From: Sclerurus mexicanus
Lineage: Eukaryota > Chordata > Aves > Passeriformes > Furnariidae
Length of the DNA: 64,000 bases
Direction: 5' to 3'
Assembly (NCBI GenBank): GCA_013396755.1
Contig: VWZF01000357.1
Coordinates: 546,143 to 610,142, forward strand
Of the stretch, positions 23,916 to 36,680 are shown one piece after another. Every line of letters begins with the position of its first letter. Position 1 is the stretch's first letter. The notes under the pieces were generated by a model. The model was not told the DNA's origin. It searched no databases and saw only the letters and a program-made list of their open reading frames with translations. Both the position numbers and the translations under genes were made by a program.

Positions 23916-24329
23916 CAGACTGGTCCTGAGAAGTGTCTGTAAAGAATAATGAACTAGTTTGCAATACTGGAGCTCACTGTAGTTAAACCTTATTAAATTG
24001 TATATCCAGAATTTAGCTACAAAGTCTGCAAAGTCCAAAAACAGATCAGATGTTGACATCAAATGAAACTACTGTAAATAATGAAAAAATAGAAAGATTA
24101 ATCCACTTGTGTGTTTTATTTTTAATTATTATTCTCAAACTTCTTTTAGAGCTGCTATTTATACATAAATTGATTGAGAAATAGAAGTTAATCCAAGAAG
24201 TCCTTCCATACAACTCTGGAGATACAGATGTAGGATAATATTGTTGCCTTTGCATAGCAGCGTATGATGGTCACATAAAAAGTGAATACACCTTTTTACA
24301 GGCATAGCAATCTCAGAAGCTGTGTGATT

Positions 24330-24475
24330 TCCTGTCTGTAGTATTTAACAAATTAATGGAGCTGAGGTACAAAGAGACCAACAAATGTTTAAGTTCATGT
24401 AAGAACTTCAAAGACTGTCAAGAAGTCGAAACTGGCATAGGTAAGTTTAGTACCTGGACCTTGAAGTATTTTGCA
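24330..24475 (+). repeat. Possible ancient MIR/CORE-SINE relic
   Basis: 'ATGGAGCTGAGGTACAAAGAG' (24355-24375) resembles the MIR block 'ATGGGGAAACTGAGGCACAGAGAG' with a short deletion. The sequence before it (GTCTGTAGTATT) fits the preceding 'GTAGGTATTATTAT' block. The following 'GTTTAAGTTCATG' and 'AAGAAGTCGAAACTGGC' loosely fit the later blocks in order. Similarity is weak and judged by eye. The same bases also form a 56-codon frame with three cysteines (24355-24525) and a GTAAGT at 24441. I think the SINE reading explains the site better than an exon. Confidence 0.35.
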
Positions 24476-25156
24476 TCTCAAAAAACAAGTACCACTGGCA
24501 GATTGTCTGTAATTGCAGAGTAGAAAATGAAAGCAGATCTGTCCTTTAATTGACTGGTCTAACCTCTATCCAAGGAAGATTCAGCTGCAGTAGAAACAAA
24601 CATTCAGGCATTTGTTTTAGTAATCTCATAGCAGAAGAAGAAAAATTTGGATCGCGAGTATTCTGGAATAAAGGTGCATATTAAGTCAGGTGATAAATAT
24701 TTTAGAGATATTAATCAGGAAAAAGTTCAATCAATATAATTAAATTCTGTACTTTTCGGCAAGAGAGTCAGCATAGTGAGAAAAGCTCAGTTGAGCATCA
24801 AAGCATTCATAAGCAAAAAAGGCCCCACACGTGACCACACTGCTCTAAAAATGCCTCAACTATGCTGAATTTTTGTTTATCATGAAATTTTTGAAATCTG
24901 GATCAAAACAGATGTATTCTCTGTAGTCACTAATGCTGGCAATTACATCTTATTGTTTATGAATGCATCTTGCATAGTTTGCAATTACTGTTCAAACTAG
25001 AGAATTATCCAGGGAATTCCTATTGTGTAAGGAAAGCTCAGCAATCCTGTTATCTAAAACGGTAGCTGATTGAGCTTTCATGTGCCCCACTTCTGCATAT
25101 TTTGTCTAAATCATATTTTAGTTTGCTTTCCATCTCAATACCTTTTTCTTAATTCC

Positions 25157-25240
25157 TTTTTTTTGTTTCCTTTTTTGTTTTGTTTTTTGTTTGTTTGTTG
25201 TTTTTGTTGTTGGTTTTGTTTATTTGTTTGTTTTTGTATA
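25157..25240. repeat. T/G-rich simple sequence (TTTG, TTG, TTTTG units)
   Basis: Irregular runs of T broken by single G or GG over about 84 bases. Minus-strand equivalent is AC-rich. No transposon body is attached. Confidence 0.85.
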
Positions 25241-25921
25241 AGTGACCAGAACAAACTCTGCCAAGGTAGAAACTAAGGCTAGTATTTCAGTAGGTATGAG
25301 AATAAGCCTGTTAATCAGACCTGTTCCTTAGTATTTCCCACTTTATCACAGACTCAGATATTGATCCAAGTACATAGAACACATTCAGAACTTCCCCAGA
25401 GTTTGGGATATTTGCTTACCTTTCCAGTTTATTATTATAGTGATTTTTTAGTCCATTCTCATCTATACTGTGAAGTAACAGGAGATAATACACTGCTTCA
25501 TAATTTTTACCACCTTGTTTTCCATTCTCATGACACCAAGACATGCTAGATATATCTACAGTTCTTAAAGGATTTAATCTATGACTAAATGCATGTAAGT
25601 TTAATGCCTAAATCTGTTTTTCTGTTTTATCAGCCAGAAATATCAGAGCAAGCAAACACTTTCTTCTTAATTTTCAGTGAGTCTTCATTTTCTAAACTTT
25701 CAAGGTGGGCAAATATTATAGAATCAATTGTAATATTAAAAATATATATCTTAAAATATGTCTTAAAAAGACTAAACACAGGTTATCCTTCTAGTACAGT
25801 AAAGTTCCAGACCCAAAAGTAGAACACAGGAAATTTCTTATGTCCATGTTTTTATCTCTTTTTCCCCGATAGGTCTTGTCTACCACTGTTTCCACTATTA
25901 CTGCTAAGCAATAGTTTCAAT

Positions 25922-25969
25922 NNNNNNNNNNNNNNNNNNNNNNNNNNNNNNNNNNNNAAAAAAAAAAAA
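25922..25969. other. Assembly gap (36 N) beside an A-run
   Basis: Positions 25922-25957 are N, followed directly by twelve A. The real length of missing sequence is unknown. A poly(A)-bearing insertion or a long homopolymer may be hidden here. Confidence 0.98.
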
Positions 25970-28900
25970 GAATGGATTCATCTGTACACTTGATGGTTCA
26001 TTGAGATCTTTGAAGACTTTGGTTTTATGGGCATCTCTCTTTACTTTCTATTTAGATATTGTCTGTCTAGCACTGACATTGCCCCCAAATTTTATTATTC
26101 CCATCTTTGGTTCAGGTGTCTTTAAGTACAGATACCCTCTGTTTTCCTTTGTGATCTTTTGCTGATTTCCAATCTCTGTACACCTACAAAGAGTTTGGAA
26201 CTGATTACATGCAAAATATAATTGAGCTGTAAGTCATTTCTGGTGAGACTGATTATGTTTATATAAGAGAAGAAAAAAATTATTTCAACAACAGGCACAT
26301 ATTTTACCAGGAGAAATGCTGCCTTTTATGTTGTTTGAAAAACTCACATCTTGACTTTTCTATGTTCTGAATAGGCTATTGAGTATAAGGAATTTTTATT
26401 GTAGCATGCACTCCTCTTTATTATAAACTTTTAAATACTATTTATTGTGTTACCTATAGAAAACCTGTACCTTTTGGATAACAACAATAGTTTCTCTTAC
26501 TACAAGTAATAATTTTAATATAAGACTAAAGGAAACCTTGATACTCAAAGAAAGCCTAGCAATATCCATTGATTGATGCTATTCCCACCCAGAACAGTTT
26601 GTTACACACAAATGCCTTATTCTATCGTTTCTCTGGAAAGGTCTAATTGTTTCTTCCCGGCACTTCTAATGTAATTGTTGTTGTATGACCAGCAGATAAT
26701 TACACAAGCAATCAGACATAGATAGGGGAAAAAAAAAGAAAGTCAATAGAACAACACCAAACCCTTTGATTCTTACACAATCAAATACCAAAGTAATTTT
26801 TCAATGACTAACAGACACTCCATTTAATCTGTCAGTGGGACCTTGGAGGCCCCATATCACAAATTTAGCTACCCAACACTTCATACAGGATTGACAATCC
26901 TAATGGTACTTGAGTGATATGAAGAATCATAGAACTCTCCTAAACCATCCACTATTGGATTGTGGTATATGCGTTAAAACAGTTAGATGACTTGGAGTAA
27001 AGGGATTTATTGTTTGCATGGAATTAAGTTTCTAAGAGGTCTTCTCAAACTCCTGGTTTAAAACACAAATCCCAACTGATTTCATGCTCTGTCTTGGAGA
27101 TTTCAGGATACAGGTTCCCCTTTTTTGGTGTAAACTTTTAACAGATAGCAGTGGTCTTCCTCTTCCTCTACTAATTTGTGTAATGGATTGGAAAATGCTG
27201 ATACACTTTATTGCCTCTAAGAACTCATCCAAATATGTTAAAGGAATAAAAGAAGTCTACTCATTGCCTTAACTGAAATGTCCATCCTACTGCCTTGCTG
27301 ATGCATTAGGATAGTTAGTGGCATCACCTAAACTTTCTTTTGAATCTCGTTTTAAGTTGAAAGTAGATACGTTGAGAGACATATAGAGGAAATACTGACT
27401 ATACTGTGGTCATTAAAAAAAAAAAAAACAACCCAAAAGTTAAAGACTTTGACTTCAAAGGCTTTAATCTTCAAGAATTTTCTTGACATTCATATTCAAT
27501 ATTCTTAAAAAATCATAAATATATAAAAATAGAACTATGGGATATAACTATGAGCATTTTACTTCAGCAGCTTCAAAGAACATATTCTTCTAAACACATA
27601 GATGAAAAATCCTGAATTAAACTTCTCCTACAAATTCTTCAACTCTTCTCAGTGTTGACTTCCCACCAGCAACTCTCTCAACCTTGAACAATGAAGTTAG
27701 CCTCTCTTCCATTATTCAGGACTCATAACACGTGATCCATCCCAGTTATACATGCTGTTTACTTGATATTTGTAGGTAGGTTAATGACTTTTGCAGAGAT
27801 GTCTGTCTATCCTGGGCAGTAATCACATTTTATTCATATATCTTCTCTCTTTTCCCAAAGACCAATATAACACTTGTTAGGATCTATCTAAACTCTGTAA
27901 AACTATGAAGAAGGCAAAAGCTACTATGGACCTCTAATCTGACCTGTTACATTACTAGGGCCAAACATTTTCAATGTAACTTTGGGAAAATGGCAATTTG
28001 TAATTTTATAGATGATTGAATCTATAATTTAAATATTTATGGTGACTTTTTATTGGCAAAAACCACAAAGCATGCTTCTGGGTATTGTAAACCCAAAGCA
28101 TTTAATAATTAATCATTGTTAATCATTGCTATGAATAGCACATGGGATTTTCAACTATTCAACTAAGTTATGCATACAGAGCTTTACTAAATGATTGAAA
28201 GAAGTCTGGTCAATAAATCCAGGCAATTATTGCTGTGCTCCTTCAATATTATTATGTGAATAGGAAAATATCATATGTCACCTAAAAAAAGCAAAGAAAT
28301 TATTTATTTCCATTGATATGAAATTAGTTTTCCTTTCCTAATTGCAGTGCTCCTAGAACCTACTCCACCATGTATGACAAACTTACTCAGTCTGAATATT
28401 AAATAAGTCAATGAATCTATTTCTCACCAGTGTGTGATTTAGCTCCAGGTTAAGTCACACAGGTATCTCTGCTGACATGTTAGTTAAGCAAGACCTAACG
28501 AATAAAGTCAAATAGCTTAGACAGCTATTCAGCTTATCCTAAAACTGACACCTACAGTATGGTCAGCAGAAAAAGTCTTTTAGGCTGCACTGATGATACT
28601 GGCTTGCTCTCTACTAACTGTAGTTGCAGGTCTGTCACCTCACTCACATGTAGATAGAGACGTGTAGGCACCTAGTCTCAGTTGTCTGCACAAAATTCAA
28701 CCTGAGTGAAGAGAAGAAAAGCCATATAACATGAATGAACTGATTTACAAAATCAGTTTTGAATACTTAATTGTGAATTAGCAATAACACAGTCTGTTCA
28801 TACTTTGGATATTTAGAGGACATTTTAAAAGAAATAATGTCTGGGACTTGTCAGTTAAAATAATTGCTGACCTATGATTTCAAGCTAAATTGAAACTAGG

Positions 28901-29180
28901 CTGAGCCAAAAATGCTTCCTGTTACTTAAATGGTATCAGTGAAATGTGTAAGACTCCTTTAAACCATCACATACTTTACCTCCACACTTTTTAAACTGTT
29001 CTTAGTCACTTCAGGAGAGCCCCACAGAACTTGGCATTGGTGGTGTAATCTCTGAGTTTGCTTTTTGCTTCAATGGTCTCTATATAGACAATAAGTGACA
29101 GACAATTGTGGTATCTACCTGTAGGGAAATAAATTATGTCAATGAAAACAGACATTTGTAGGATGAAATTTGTTTAAAGA
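25970..29180. other. Non-coding stretch with no recognised feature
   Basis: AT-rich DNA, a short A-run near 27416-27428, no recognisable gene or transposon. An AATCATAGAA string at about 26930 recalls the CR1 end, but nothing beyond it aligns. Confidence 0.65.
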
Positions 29181-29225
29181 AGATACCTAAGACATAGATA
29201 CCTTTACTTTAGATACCTAAAGTGG
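29181..29225. repeat. Three-copy 15 bp minisatellite
   Basis: Three consecutive 15-base units all begin AGATACCT: AGATACCTAAGACAT, AGATACCTTTACTTT and AGATACCTAAAGTGG. The shared core is 8-10 bases and the unit ends have diverged. Confidence 0.85.
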
Positions 29226-32200
29226 GCTGCTCTGAAGCACCTGGGGTTCTTTTTTGGGCAGCTGAAATCCAAATAGAAAAGTTTCTGGTGATTTCCATCA
29301 ACTACATGAGAGGTCATGTAAACCTCTGCTGACAATCTTGAAATAATGGGGAAAGTAAAGACAGGGTAAAGACACAGTAGTCTAAGATGAACAGAGAGGA
29401 TAGTTGCTAGCCTGGTTCAGTGTAACTAAAATAAGATAAATATGTGGATAGGAACTTAGAAAGAATCTCCTGTCAGGTATGTATATCCATCCCATGTAGT
29501 AGAAAGTCTAGACTTCAGATATTTGCTACTTCCTGTTAATCAGAGGGAGGGGAGGGTGTTGTTTTGGGTTTTGACTTTGGTTTGTTTTGTGGGGTTGTTC
29601 TGGTGGGTGAGGGTGAAATTTTTTCCTGCTTGTGAGGCGATTTTAATTCCCAAAAAAATTGCAAGTGGAATAATTAAATTTCCTGAAGATTATTTTGTAT
29701 GTATACATTAATTACTACTAGTAACTACTAAATAATATTTTCCGATAGTTTTCTTAAAAATTCCTATTTGAATTAGCTGGTAAAGAACTTTTCATTATAC
29801 ATAATGCTGTTGCTAGTTAAAGAGAGAACTAAATTGAAGGAAAAAAACCCAAAAGAACCAAAACAAAACAAACCAGAACAAAACTCCACAGCCATATATA
29901 CATGAGTAAAGTGATGTGCTATTCAGACTGAAGAGAATAATCAGCTGCTCCCTGCAATGGAAAGAAAAGCCTTGACAGCTGTGAACCAATTACGGCCCCT
30001 GAAACCTTTACTGAGACCTAATCAAGAAAAGTGTTTGTTACTGTGTGCCAGACATTGCAAAGTAAACAAAATTACTCAATGCCTTGAAGGCAAGTAGGAA
30101 GTTTCTTAGGCATCAGACCTCAGAACTGTCTTTGGGTATGTTTGTATTCCTCTCAGAAGATGGAGAATTTTCTGAAATAATAAATTAAGTACATTCCCCA
30201 AAGAGGTCTCCTTAAGAAATAATTCTGACATAAACTTTTCAGCTCCCTATCTTTCTGTTACTGAACCTTTAATTCTTTCCTCCATGGAAAACTTTCATCA
30301 CACCCCACTCTGCCCATATGAGCCTACCCCACCCCTTCCAAATTCCTAAGTGAAACCATACCCAGAGCCAGAAGTATTCATAGCACTTGTCTAGAATACT
30401 TAAAATTATGCAGGAAAAGGCTCTCATTGATCAAACCTGACTAGTTCACTGCTGCAAATGTTTGCAGTGAGCTTCATTTAAAACTTGGATTAACCAGCTG
30501 CTGCATTTGGCTCCAAATATCCTATCCAAGAAGGGTGAGATTAGGGAGTCTGTGTGATCATGGGAAGCTACAGAGGGGGGGCTTTAAAGTCAATGTATGT
30601 GAAGAAGGAAAGAGCCTAAAATCAAGGTGCAGGGGTTATTTTCTGTTGATAAAACATAGAAACATAACTGGAAGGCAGTTAGTGACTAATTCACAGTACA
30701 GAGCCCAGCTCCCTAACTGCAAGCTCATGTAAAATGTAGTTCACAAAAGCTTTTGAGCTCTTTTCTCCCTATGAACATGGCATGTGTGTTCGATACTTGT
30801 ATAATCCAAATTTATCACTTCAGGGCAGTCAAAAAAGTGTATCTTAACCTATAGGGTTAAATCATTTTTTGGCACAATCAAGCAAAGAAAAGTTGGAATG
30901 AGAGATGATAAACAAATTTCACTAATAAATAAGTAGTACAATAAACTAAACCCATCAGAGATACCCATTTGTTAGTGAGAAATTTGGATAGTTTTTTTTT
31001 TGTTTGTTTGTTTTAAATAAGATTGCACTTTTTTTTTTTTTATTTGAGGTGAAAGCAAAAGCCTGTAAGATTGTGGCAGTTTTCTTTAAAACATTTCATG
31101 AGAATAGGTTCATCTCTTTGTCTAGCTCACCCTTCTAAGTTTCAAGATCAGTCGAATTCAAAAGTTAAAAAGAAAAACCTAGACAGAACAGTTGAGCCTG
31201 ATCTGATTTTGATGTGGAACCACAAATCATACCCAGATTCATTCTAGTTTGGACCTGGCTTTCATTCAAAGATTAGAAAAGCCTCAGTAATCCTCTTGAT
31301 GAATCTGGGCTCAATAATGAGCTTCAATAATGAGGCCATATTGTGGTCATTCTTGAATTTGTAACAGAAGGGCTACAAATTCTAGAAATCAAATACTTGA
31401 AATACCTTACAGTATTTCCCATTTGTCCCTGGAATTTGCTGTTTGTATGGTGCAGGTATTATAACTTTTCAAAATTAGAAGAATAATGAATTGATGTGGG
31501 CTTATCAGCTTCAAGATCTCCAGAGCTGCTTTAGTATTATAAAAGCTTGGCATGTATATAGGGTAACTTTATCAAAATTTTTACTCTCCTGCAGAATGAT
31601 GAGAAATCTATTCTGACACTAAGTGCTACTAAGGAAGTGGACCTAAACTGGAAATGCCAGAAATAGAGCCAAGATAATCCTAAGGACATTCAAGTGCATT
31701 ATGTGGCATGCCCTGAGGCACTGGTTCCCCCATTCATAGAGGCTAAGGATCTGTCAGGACACTCCACAGTAGTCAAGCATCCAGTGCCTGATTTTCATTA
31801 TCATGAAAACATAGAGGAGGAATGAAGAGAATACTAAAGAAAGTGAAGTAATGCAATATATTAGATCTGCCACTGGGGATGGAAGTGTCCAGAGGAAACT
31901 TAAATCTGGGCATCTGAAAACTTCATAAAGTTTGATAGAAGCTGGGTTTCTTTCTCACTCCTATCTTAAGTATCTCTATATATCCAGTTTAAAAAGCAGT
32001 ATCAATTTATTTAATAATTTATAATAATCAATTTATTTAAGTAAGAAAAATGTGGTTTGCATGGATTTAGAAGGAAGAAATCTTCTGATCACTGTGTTAC
32101 TGTATGAGAGTCAAAAAGTATGTTTGAAAAGGATACTGAGTACTCATTCACCAGGGACATACCCCTGGTTCCAAAGAGACCAAGTATATGGATTCTATGA

Positions 32201-35200
32201 AATTTGCTGTCAGTCCATGGAGATCATGTTTGGTTTTTCGTTCTCCATAACATCCATAATTTTTTATTTTTTCTGGAAAGCATATAGCTGCCAAAACATT
32301 TCACTAGATTTTCTTAGCAATCATTCAAGATAATATTTAATTTTAACTACAGTAGAAGAAAACACAAATGGACAAATAGGTCTAGAAAAATTTGTATTAT
32401 GGTTGCAGGTATTGCTGTTTGGATTGTGAACACAGATCGGGAGAGGGAAAACGGTTTTCTGAATATGTGAATGTGTGTCTCTTAGTCTTGAAAATTCACC
32501 TCATGAGACTGAGTGCAGTGACATTTGATTCCTTTATAAGTGTATGATGAATAGGACCTTGCATTTTTGTACCCTTTTACTATCTTGAATCAAATATGAA
32601 ATACTTCAGTTTTGCTCTGGGAATATTTTAGTGGTATTTTTCATGTTTGCTTCTACTCGAGCTTGTCAGATATGTTCTTCTCACCAGTACTTGTTTTAGC
32701 ACATGCTTTGAGGACACCAGAATAACAAGAAAACTAATAATTTCATTATACTCATTTGAATGATTGCTGCAGGTAATTCAGCTTTTAATTTTTCTCTCTT
32801 AAGACCTGTTTGTAGCATTTTCTTGTTTATGTCATCATGGACAGAAGACAATGTAATTTGGTTCATTATAACACAATTTAAAAATAAAATAGTCCATGTG
32901 TACAAAATGTATAGCTATTGCACAAAGGAAAAACAATAAACATGTAAAGGTTAACCAGTCTCAGCAATGCATGTGTGCTGGAATGCCTTTTTCTAACTGC
33001 TTCAGTTTTACAATCCCTTTGAAGTGTATCTCTAAAGTGCTCATGTCAAGAAGCACTGATGGATTGTTCAGGAGAAATGTCTGCTCCTGTGCAATTTAAA
33101 ACATACCTTATTCAAAACAAGTCACAGAATCACAAGTCTTCATATTTCAATAGCAAATATGAATCTTTTCATGTATACTTGTTCTCGATGTGCTGCTTTA
33201 GGTTAAAACAAAAATGCCAACTATTTTTATTTGGGCTTAACAAATTTTTTTTTCTCTAAAAACCAGTTTCAACATTGAAAATATTTTTCTTTTCTGATGT
33301 ATCTATTTGGTAAGCATTAATATTTTTCCTCCCCAACACAGACAAAAGCTGTCATGATGGCTTTTTTCTTAACACTTGTAAGGATTACAATTTTTCTAGC
33401 ATCCTAGCAAATCAGTGTTTTTTTTTGTTCAAGCTCAAGTGTTGATTATTGTGATTTATTTTTGGTTTGTGCTTATGGCAAGAGAAACTCTGCTCTGAGT
33501 TAGGTGCCTGCTGTATTTTACTTTATAAAATACAAAGAAAAAGGTAGACCATTCCCAATAGACTGATAAAACCAACATCAAAGTACTTCTGAAGGCCAAA
33601 ATTAACTGCTTTGTTAAAGGATTTGATATACAGGATTGATAGTTTAATTTTCTTGATTTTCTGTCTTGCTTCAAAACAGTGGAAGGAAAAAACTAATTTA
33701 GAAACAAAATTATTCGTTTATTATTTATAGCATCCTGTGTGATTGTCATTGTGCCAGACATCTTGACATATTCTTGTTAATTTAATAATTTTGCATTTCA
33801 CTTTTATTCTTTGTGCTAGAACAGGGTTGTATATGCATTTTAAATGAACCACTTATGAACTAGTAAGGCACACATAAGAAGTAGAGATTTAAGTTTATAG
33901 CACTGTATTTAACAGCCACAGCATTTTTCAATGTTTTCGACATACTGGTAGGTACAAGAAGGATAACAACTGTCTGCTCTGCTCCATAGATTTCTATTAG
34001 CTATTCTCTATACCAAGAGCTTCCTGCTGAACTATTTACTACATACTCTGTTTCAGGAGACAGAAATTATTGACTAGAGTTATATATTTCTCAAATCTCC
34101 AAAGCACTTTCCTTTTTTTTTTTTTTGTTTCATATTTTTACCACATGCAGCAGGTGAAAATCAGAACTTCTGTCAATGTGCTTTTCATACATTAAAAAAA
34201 TTTTCTTAGAAGCCCACATATCTTGTTTGATCAGCATTTAAGGAGAAGACTAAATAAAAAAGTAATAAATCAGTAACAAGTTAGATTTCATATTGTAAAA
34301 GAGAAAGATAGAAGTCGTTTGTTATGTTTTTAAGTATCATTTTGTCCAGACTGGATAACATAAAACACCAGAAAGAAAAGGTTGTGGAGGATTTTTTTCA
34401 TTTTATTTTGTTTGGGTTTGTTTTGTTTTTACATAATTATGAATTATTAAAGTTGCATTCAATAGCTAGATTCCCGTTTTCCTTTCTCAACATATTCAAA
34501 ATTTAATCCCTCTTACAATGAAATCATAACCTATAGCTGGAAGTCTTGTATTTCAGTAGAATAGAATGTGATTTGGACAATCAGGAAGAAGCAAACAATT
34601 CTCTTCTGCTTAGTTGTCTTCATAACAAACAAGATTTTGTGGAGAGATGAAGGAAAGAGAAGATACAAACTAGCTGGTAAGTATGAGCGTGCCCGTAGCT
34701 AATATCAATGATTGGTGTCATGAAAGTGCTGCAAATGGTTTGCTTTATTTTCTAAGCCAAGAGCAAGGAGGAAGTGATTTTCCCTAATATTCGGAATAAT
34801 GAAATGGGAATTTATATGGCATTTACTCTTGGCAGTGATTTGACAACAGTAAATTTGTGCTTTGAGTATTAATATTGCTCTGATTCAGCACTCAGACAAT
34901 AGAAGAATGTGATAAGTGACAAGAGCTATTGTGAATTAAGCACAAGTGATCCTTCTGTCCTTTTGGATTTCCACTTTGGCTTTTTTGTGAGTTTAAGAGG
35001 GTTATAACTTTGAATGTCAAATAAACAAATCAGAATCTGCTGTCACTAGAGTATGTTCCTGCAAGGAAGTGAGTGATCAGTAAATTCACAACTCCATGTT
35101 ATCTTCTTTCGATGGAGATATCTTAATTAACACAAGATTCATTCAATTAATTTGAGATATATAAGAAATCTAGTCTAGATTAGTTATCTAGGCTCTCTTA

Positions 35201-35334
35201 CTCTAGTCAAGGGATAAATACTATCAGAAAGTGTTTTATCAGACCACGAACTTACGATAGAAAAAAATCCTCTGCTGGCAATGTCATTGACTGGCTCTGA
35301 AACGGAGTCAATTTGAAACTGGTGAACATTTTTT
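29226..35334. other. Non-coding stretch; short repeats only
   Basis: No gene is recognised. Present are a T/G patch (29555-29600), A/C-rich sequence at 29848-29885, T-runs at 30995-31040, and a 14 bp direct repeat ATCAATTTATTTAA at 32001-32014 and 32027-32040. Also present is a good donor-like GTAAGT at 34677, discussed as a weak candidate exon. Confidence 0.65.
34614..34676 (+). other. Weak candidate exon (63 bp) with good donor
   Basis: A pyrimidine-rich acceptor CTCTTCTGCTTAG ends at 34613 and a strong donor CTG|GTAAGTATG begins at 34677. One of the three frames is open between them and reads VFITNKILWRDEGKRRYKLA. No protein family is recognised. Small exon-like intervals of this kind occur by chance in 64 kb, so confidence is low. 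Confidence 0.15.
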
Positions 35335-35505
35335 AATATTAATAGCAGTAGTTGTAGCAGCAGCAGTGGACTTAACATAGAAACAGTAATGGCAACAGCA
35401 GTCATAATAATAACAGTAATAAGGGATAAAAGTGATAGTGGTACTCACAGTAATAACACTAGCAGTCTAACTAATGTTACAACAACAGTATACTAATAAT
35501 AGCAG
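35335..35505. repeat. Degenerate mixed trinucleotide array (CAG/TAA/GTA-like)
   Basis: About 170 bases consist largely of interspersed CAG, GTA, TAA, TAG and CAA units in imperfect three-base periodicity. Examples are 'GCAGTAGTTGTAGCAGCAGC' near 35344, the 'CAGTCATAATAATAACAG' block near 35399 and 'AATAATAGCAGTGG' near 35493. It looks like an old microsatellite that has mutated into several related units. Confidence 0.75.
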
Positions 35506-36680
35506 TGGTTTTGAGTATTGCATAATGTTGAAGTTTCAGGGTTTTAGCATAATTCTTAAGGGTAAACACCACCAAATCTCATTTCACAAGCAGCTGCAGT
35601 AGCAACCAAACAGAATATTGCTTTCAGTCAGTAGCAGGAGTTATTCTTGTTGAAGGATCCCAAAGAAAGTTTTATTCAAGGGAAGCATGGTCTGTTCCCA
35701 TACTTTCAGGTTTGTCAGTCTATTGTATTAACGCAAGGATCCTGCTTAGACTCAATTTTTTTTTTCCCCAGTTCAAACATACTGTTAATTAAAGATTCAC
35801 TTTGCAAAAGTGAAAAAAAAAACAAACAAAAACACTTCAAGAATGAAAATATGAGTTGCAGTGATGAAAACATAAATGGTAATAGATGTAAGCTAATGTG
35901 TTTAACATTCTAAACAGCTTTTCCTGTTTTAAACTGTGCTTTCCATCTCTTCATTAGCAACTCCATTTCCAGCCATGCCTGGTACACATACAGTTTCAGT
36001 AGTGTAGCCATTCTGTCCAGTGAGCCACTGCGAGTGTATAGGTGGGCACTGCCATACCTGAGCGTGAGAGAGATGGCAGTGTGTTACAGACCTCAGGCTG
36101 TATGGCTAGGAGTAGTTGGACTTTGTGTCCCTAGAAAATCAAAACCAAAACCCTAAAATGTAGTACAAATGTCAGGAATGTTGTTTTGCAGTTGGGCTTT
36201 AGCCTCACGTAAACAGAAACACACACTATTCTAGTGAGAGATTTTATTTAAAAACCTAAAGATATTTCACTTGATAAGATATTTAAAAACTGTAAACTGT
36301 TCATTGTGGGGAAAAAAGCATAAGATTTACACCTGGCATATTTTCTGTGTTGGAGAACTTTCTGAATAACTCTTTACTTTTCATAAGAAAATGGTGCTTA
36401 TTATCCTTATGGACGTTAGCTATGTAAAAAATCATGAATATGGGAGCTAATGTGCATTCTAATGTGGGTGCTAATGAGGATAGAGATGTGGTCCTATTAG
36501 CAAATTGTTTTCCTATTCTTTTCTTTCACACATTTATCTCTATAGTAGCCAAAAACCCTAATGTTGAAGTTAATTTTAAAGCAGAATTATTAGCTTATCA
36601 TAAATTAATTTTAAAATGCTGTTTTGTTTGAATTAAAAAAAAAAGAAAGTAGAAATCTCTGTTAATTATATTTTTAAAAT
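35506..36680. other. Non-coding stretch before the long CR1
   Basis: AT-rich DNA with no gene recognised. A T-run (35756-35765) and an A-rich tract (35813-35830) are present. A patch at 36443-36477 repeats GCTAATG/TCTAATG at about 15-base spacing. Confidence 0.65.

Noticed and set aside
26925..26960. AATCATAGAA string suggesting a CR1 end
   Set aside because: Only about ten bases match; the following sequence does not align with any CR1 3' block.
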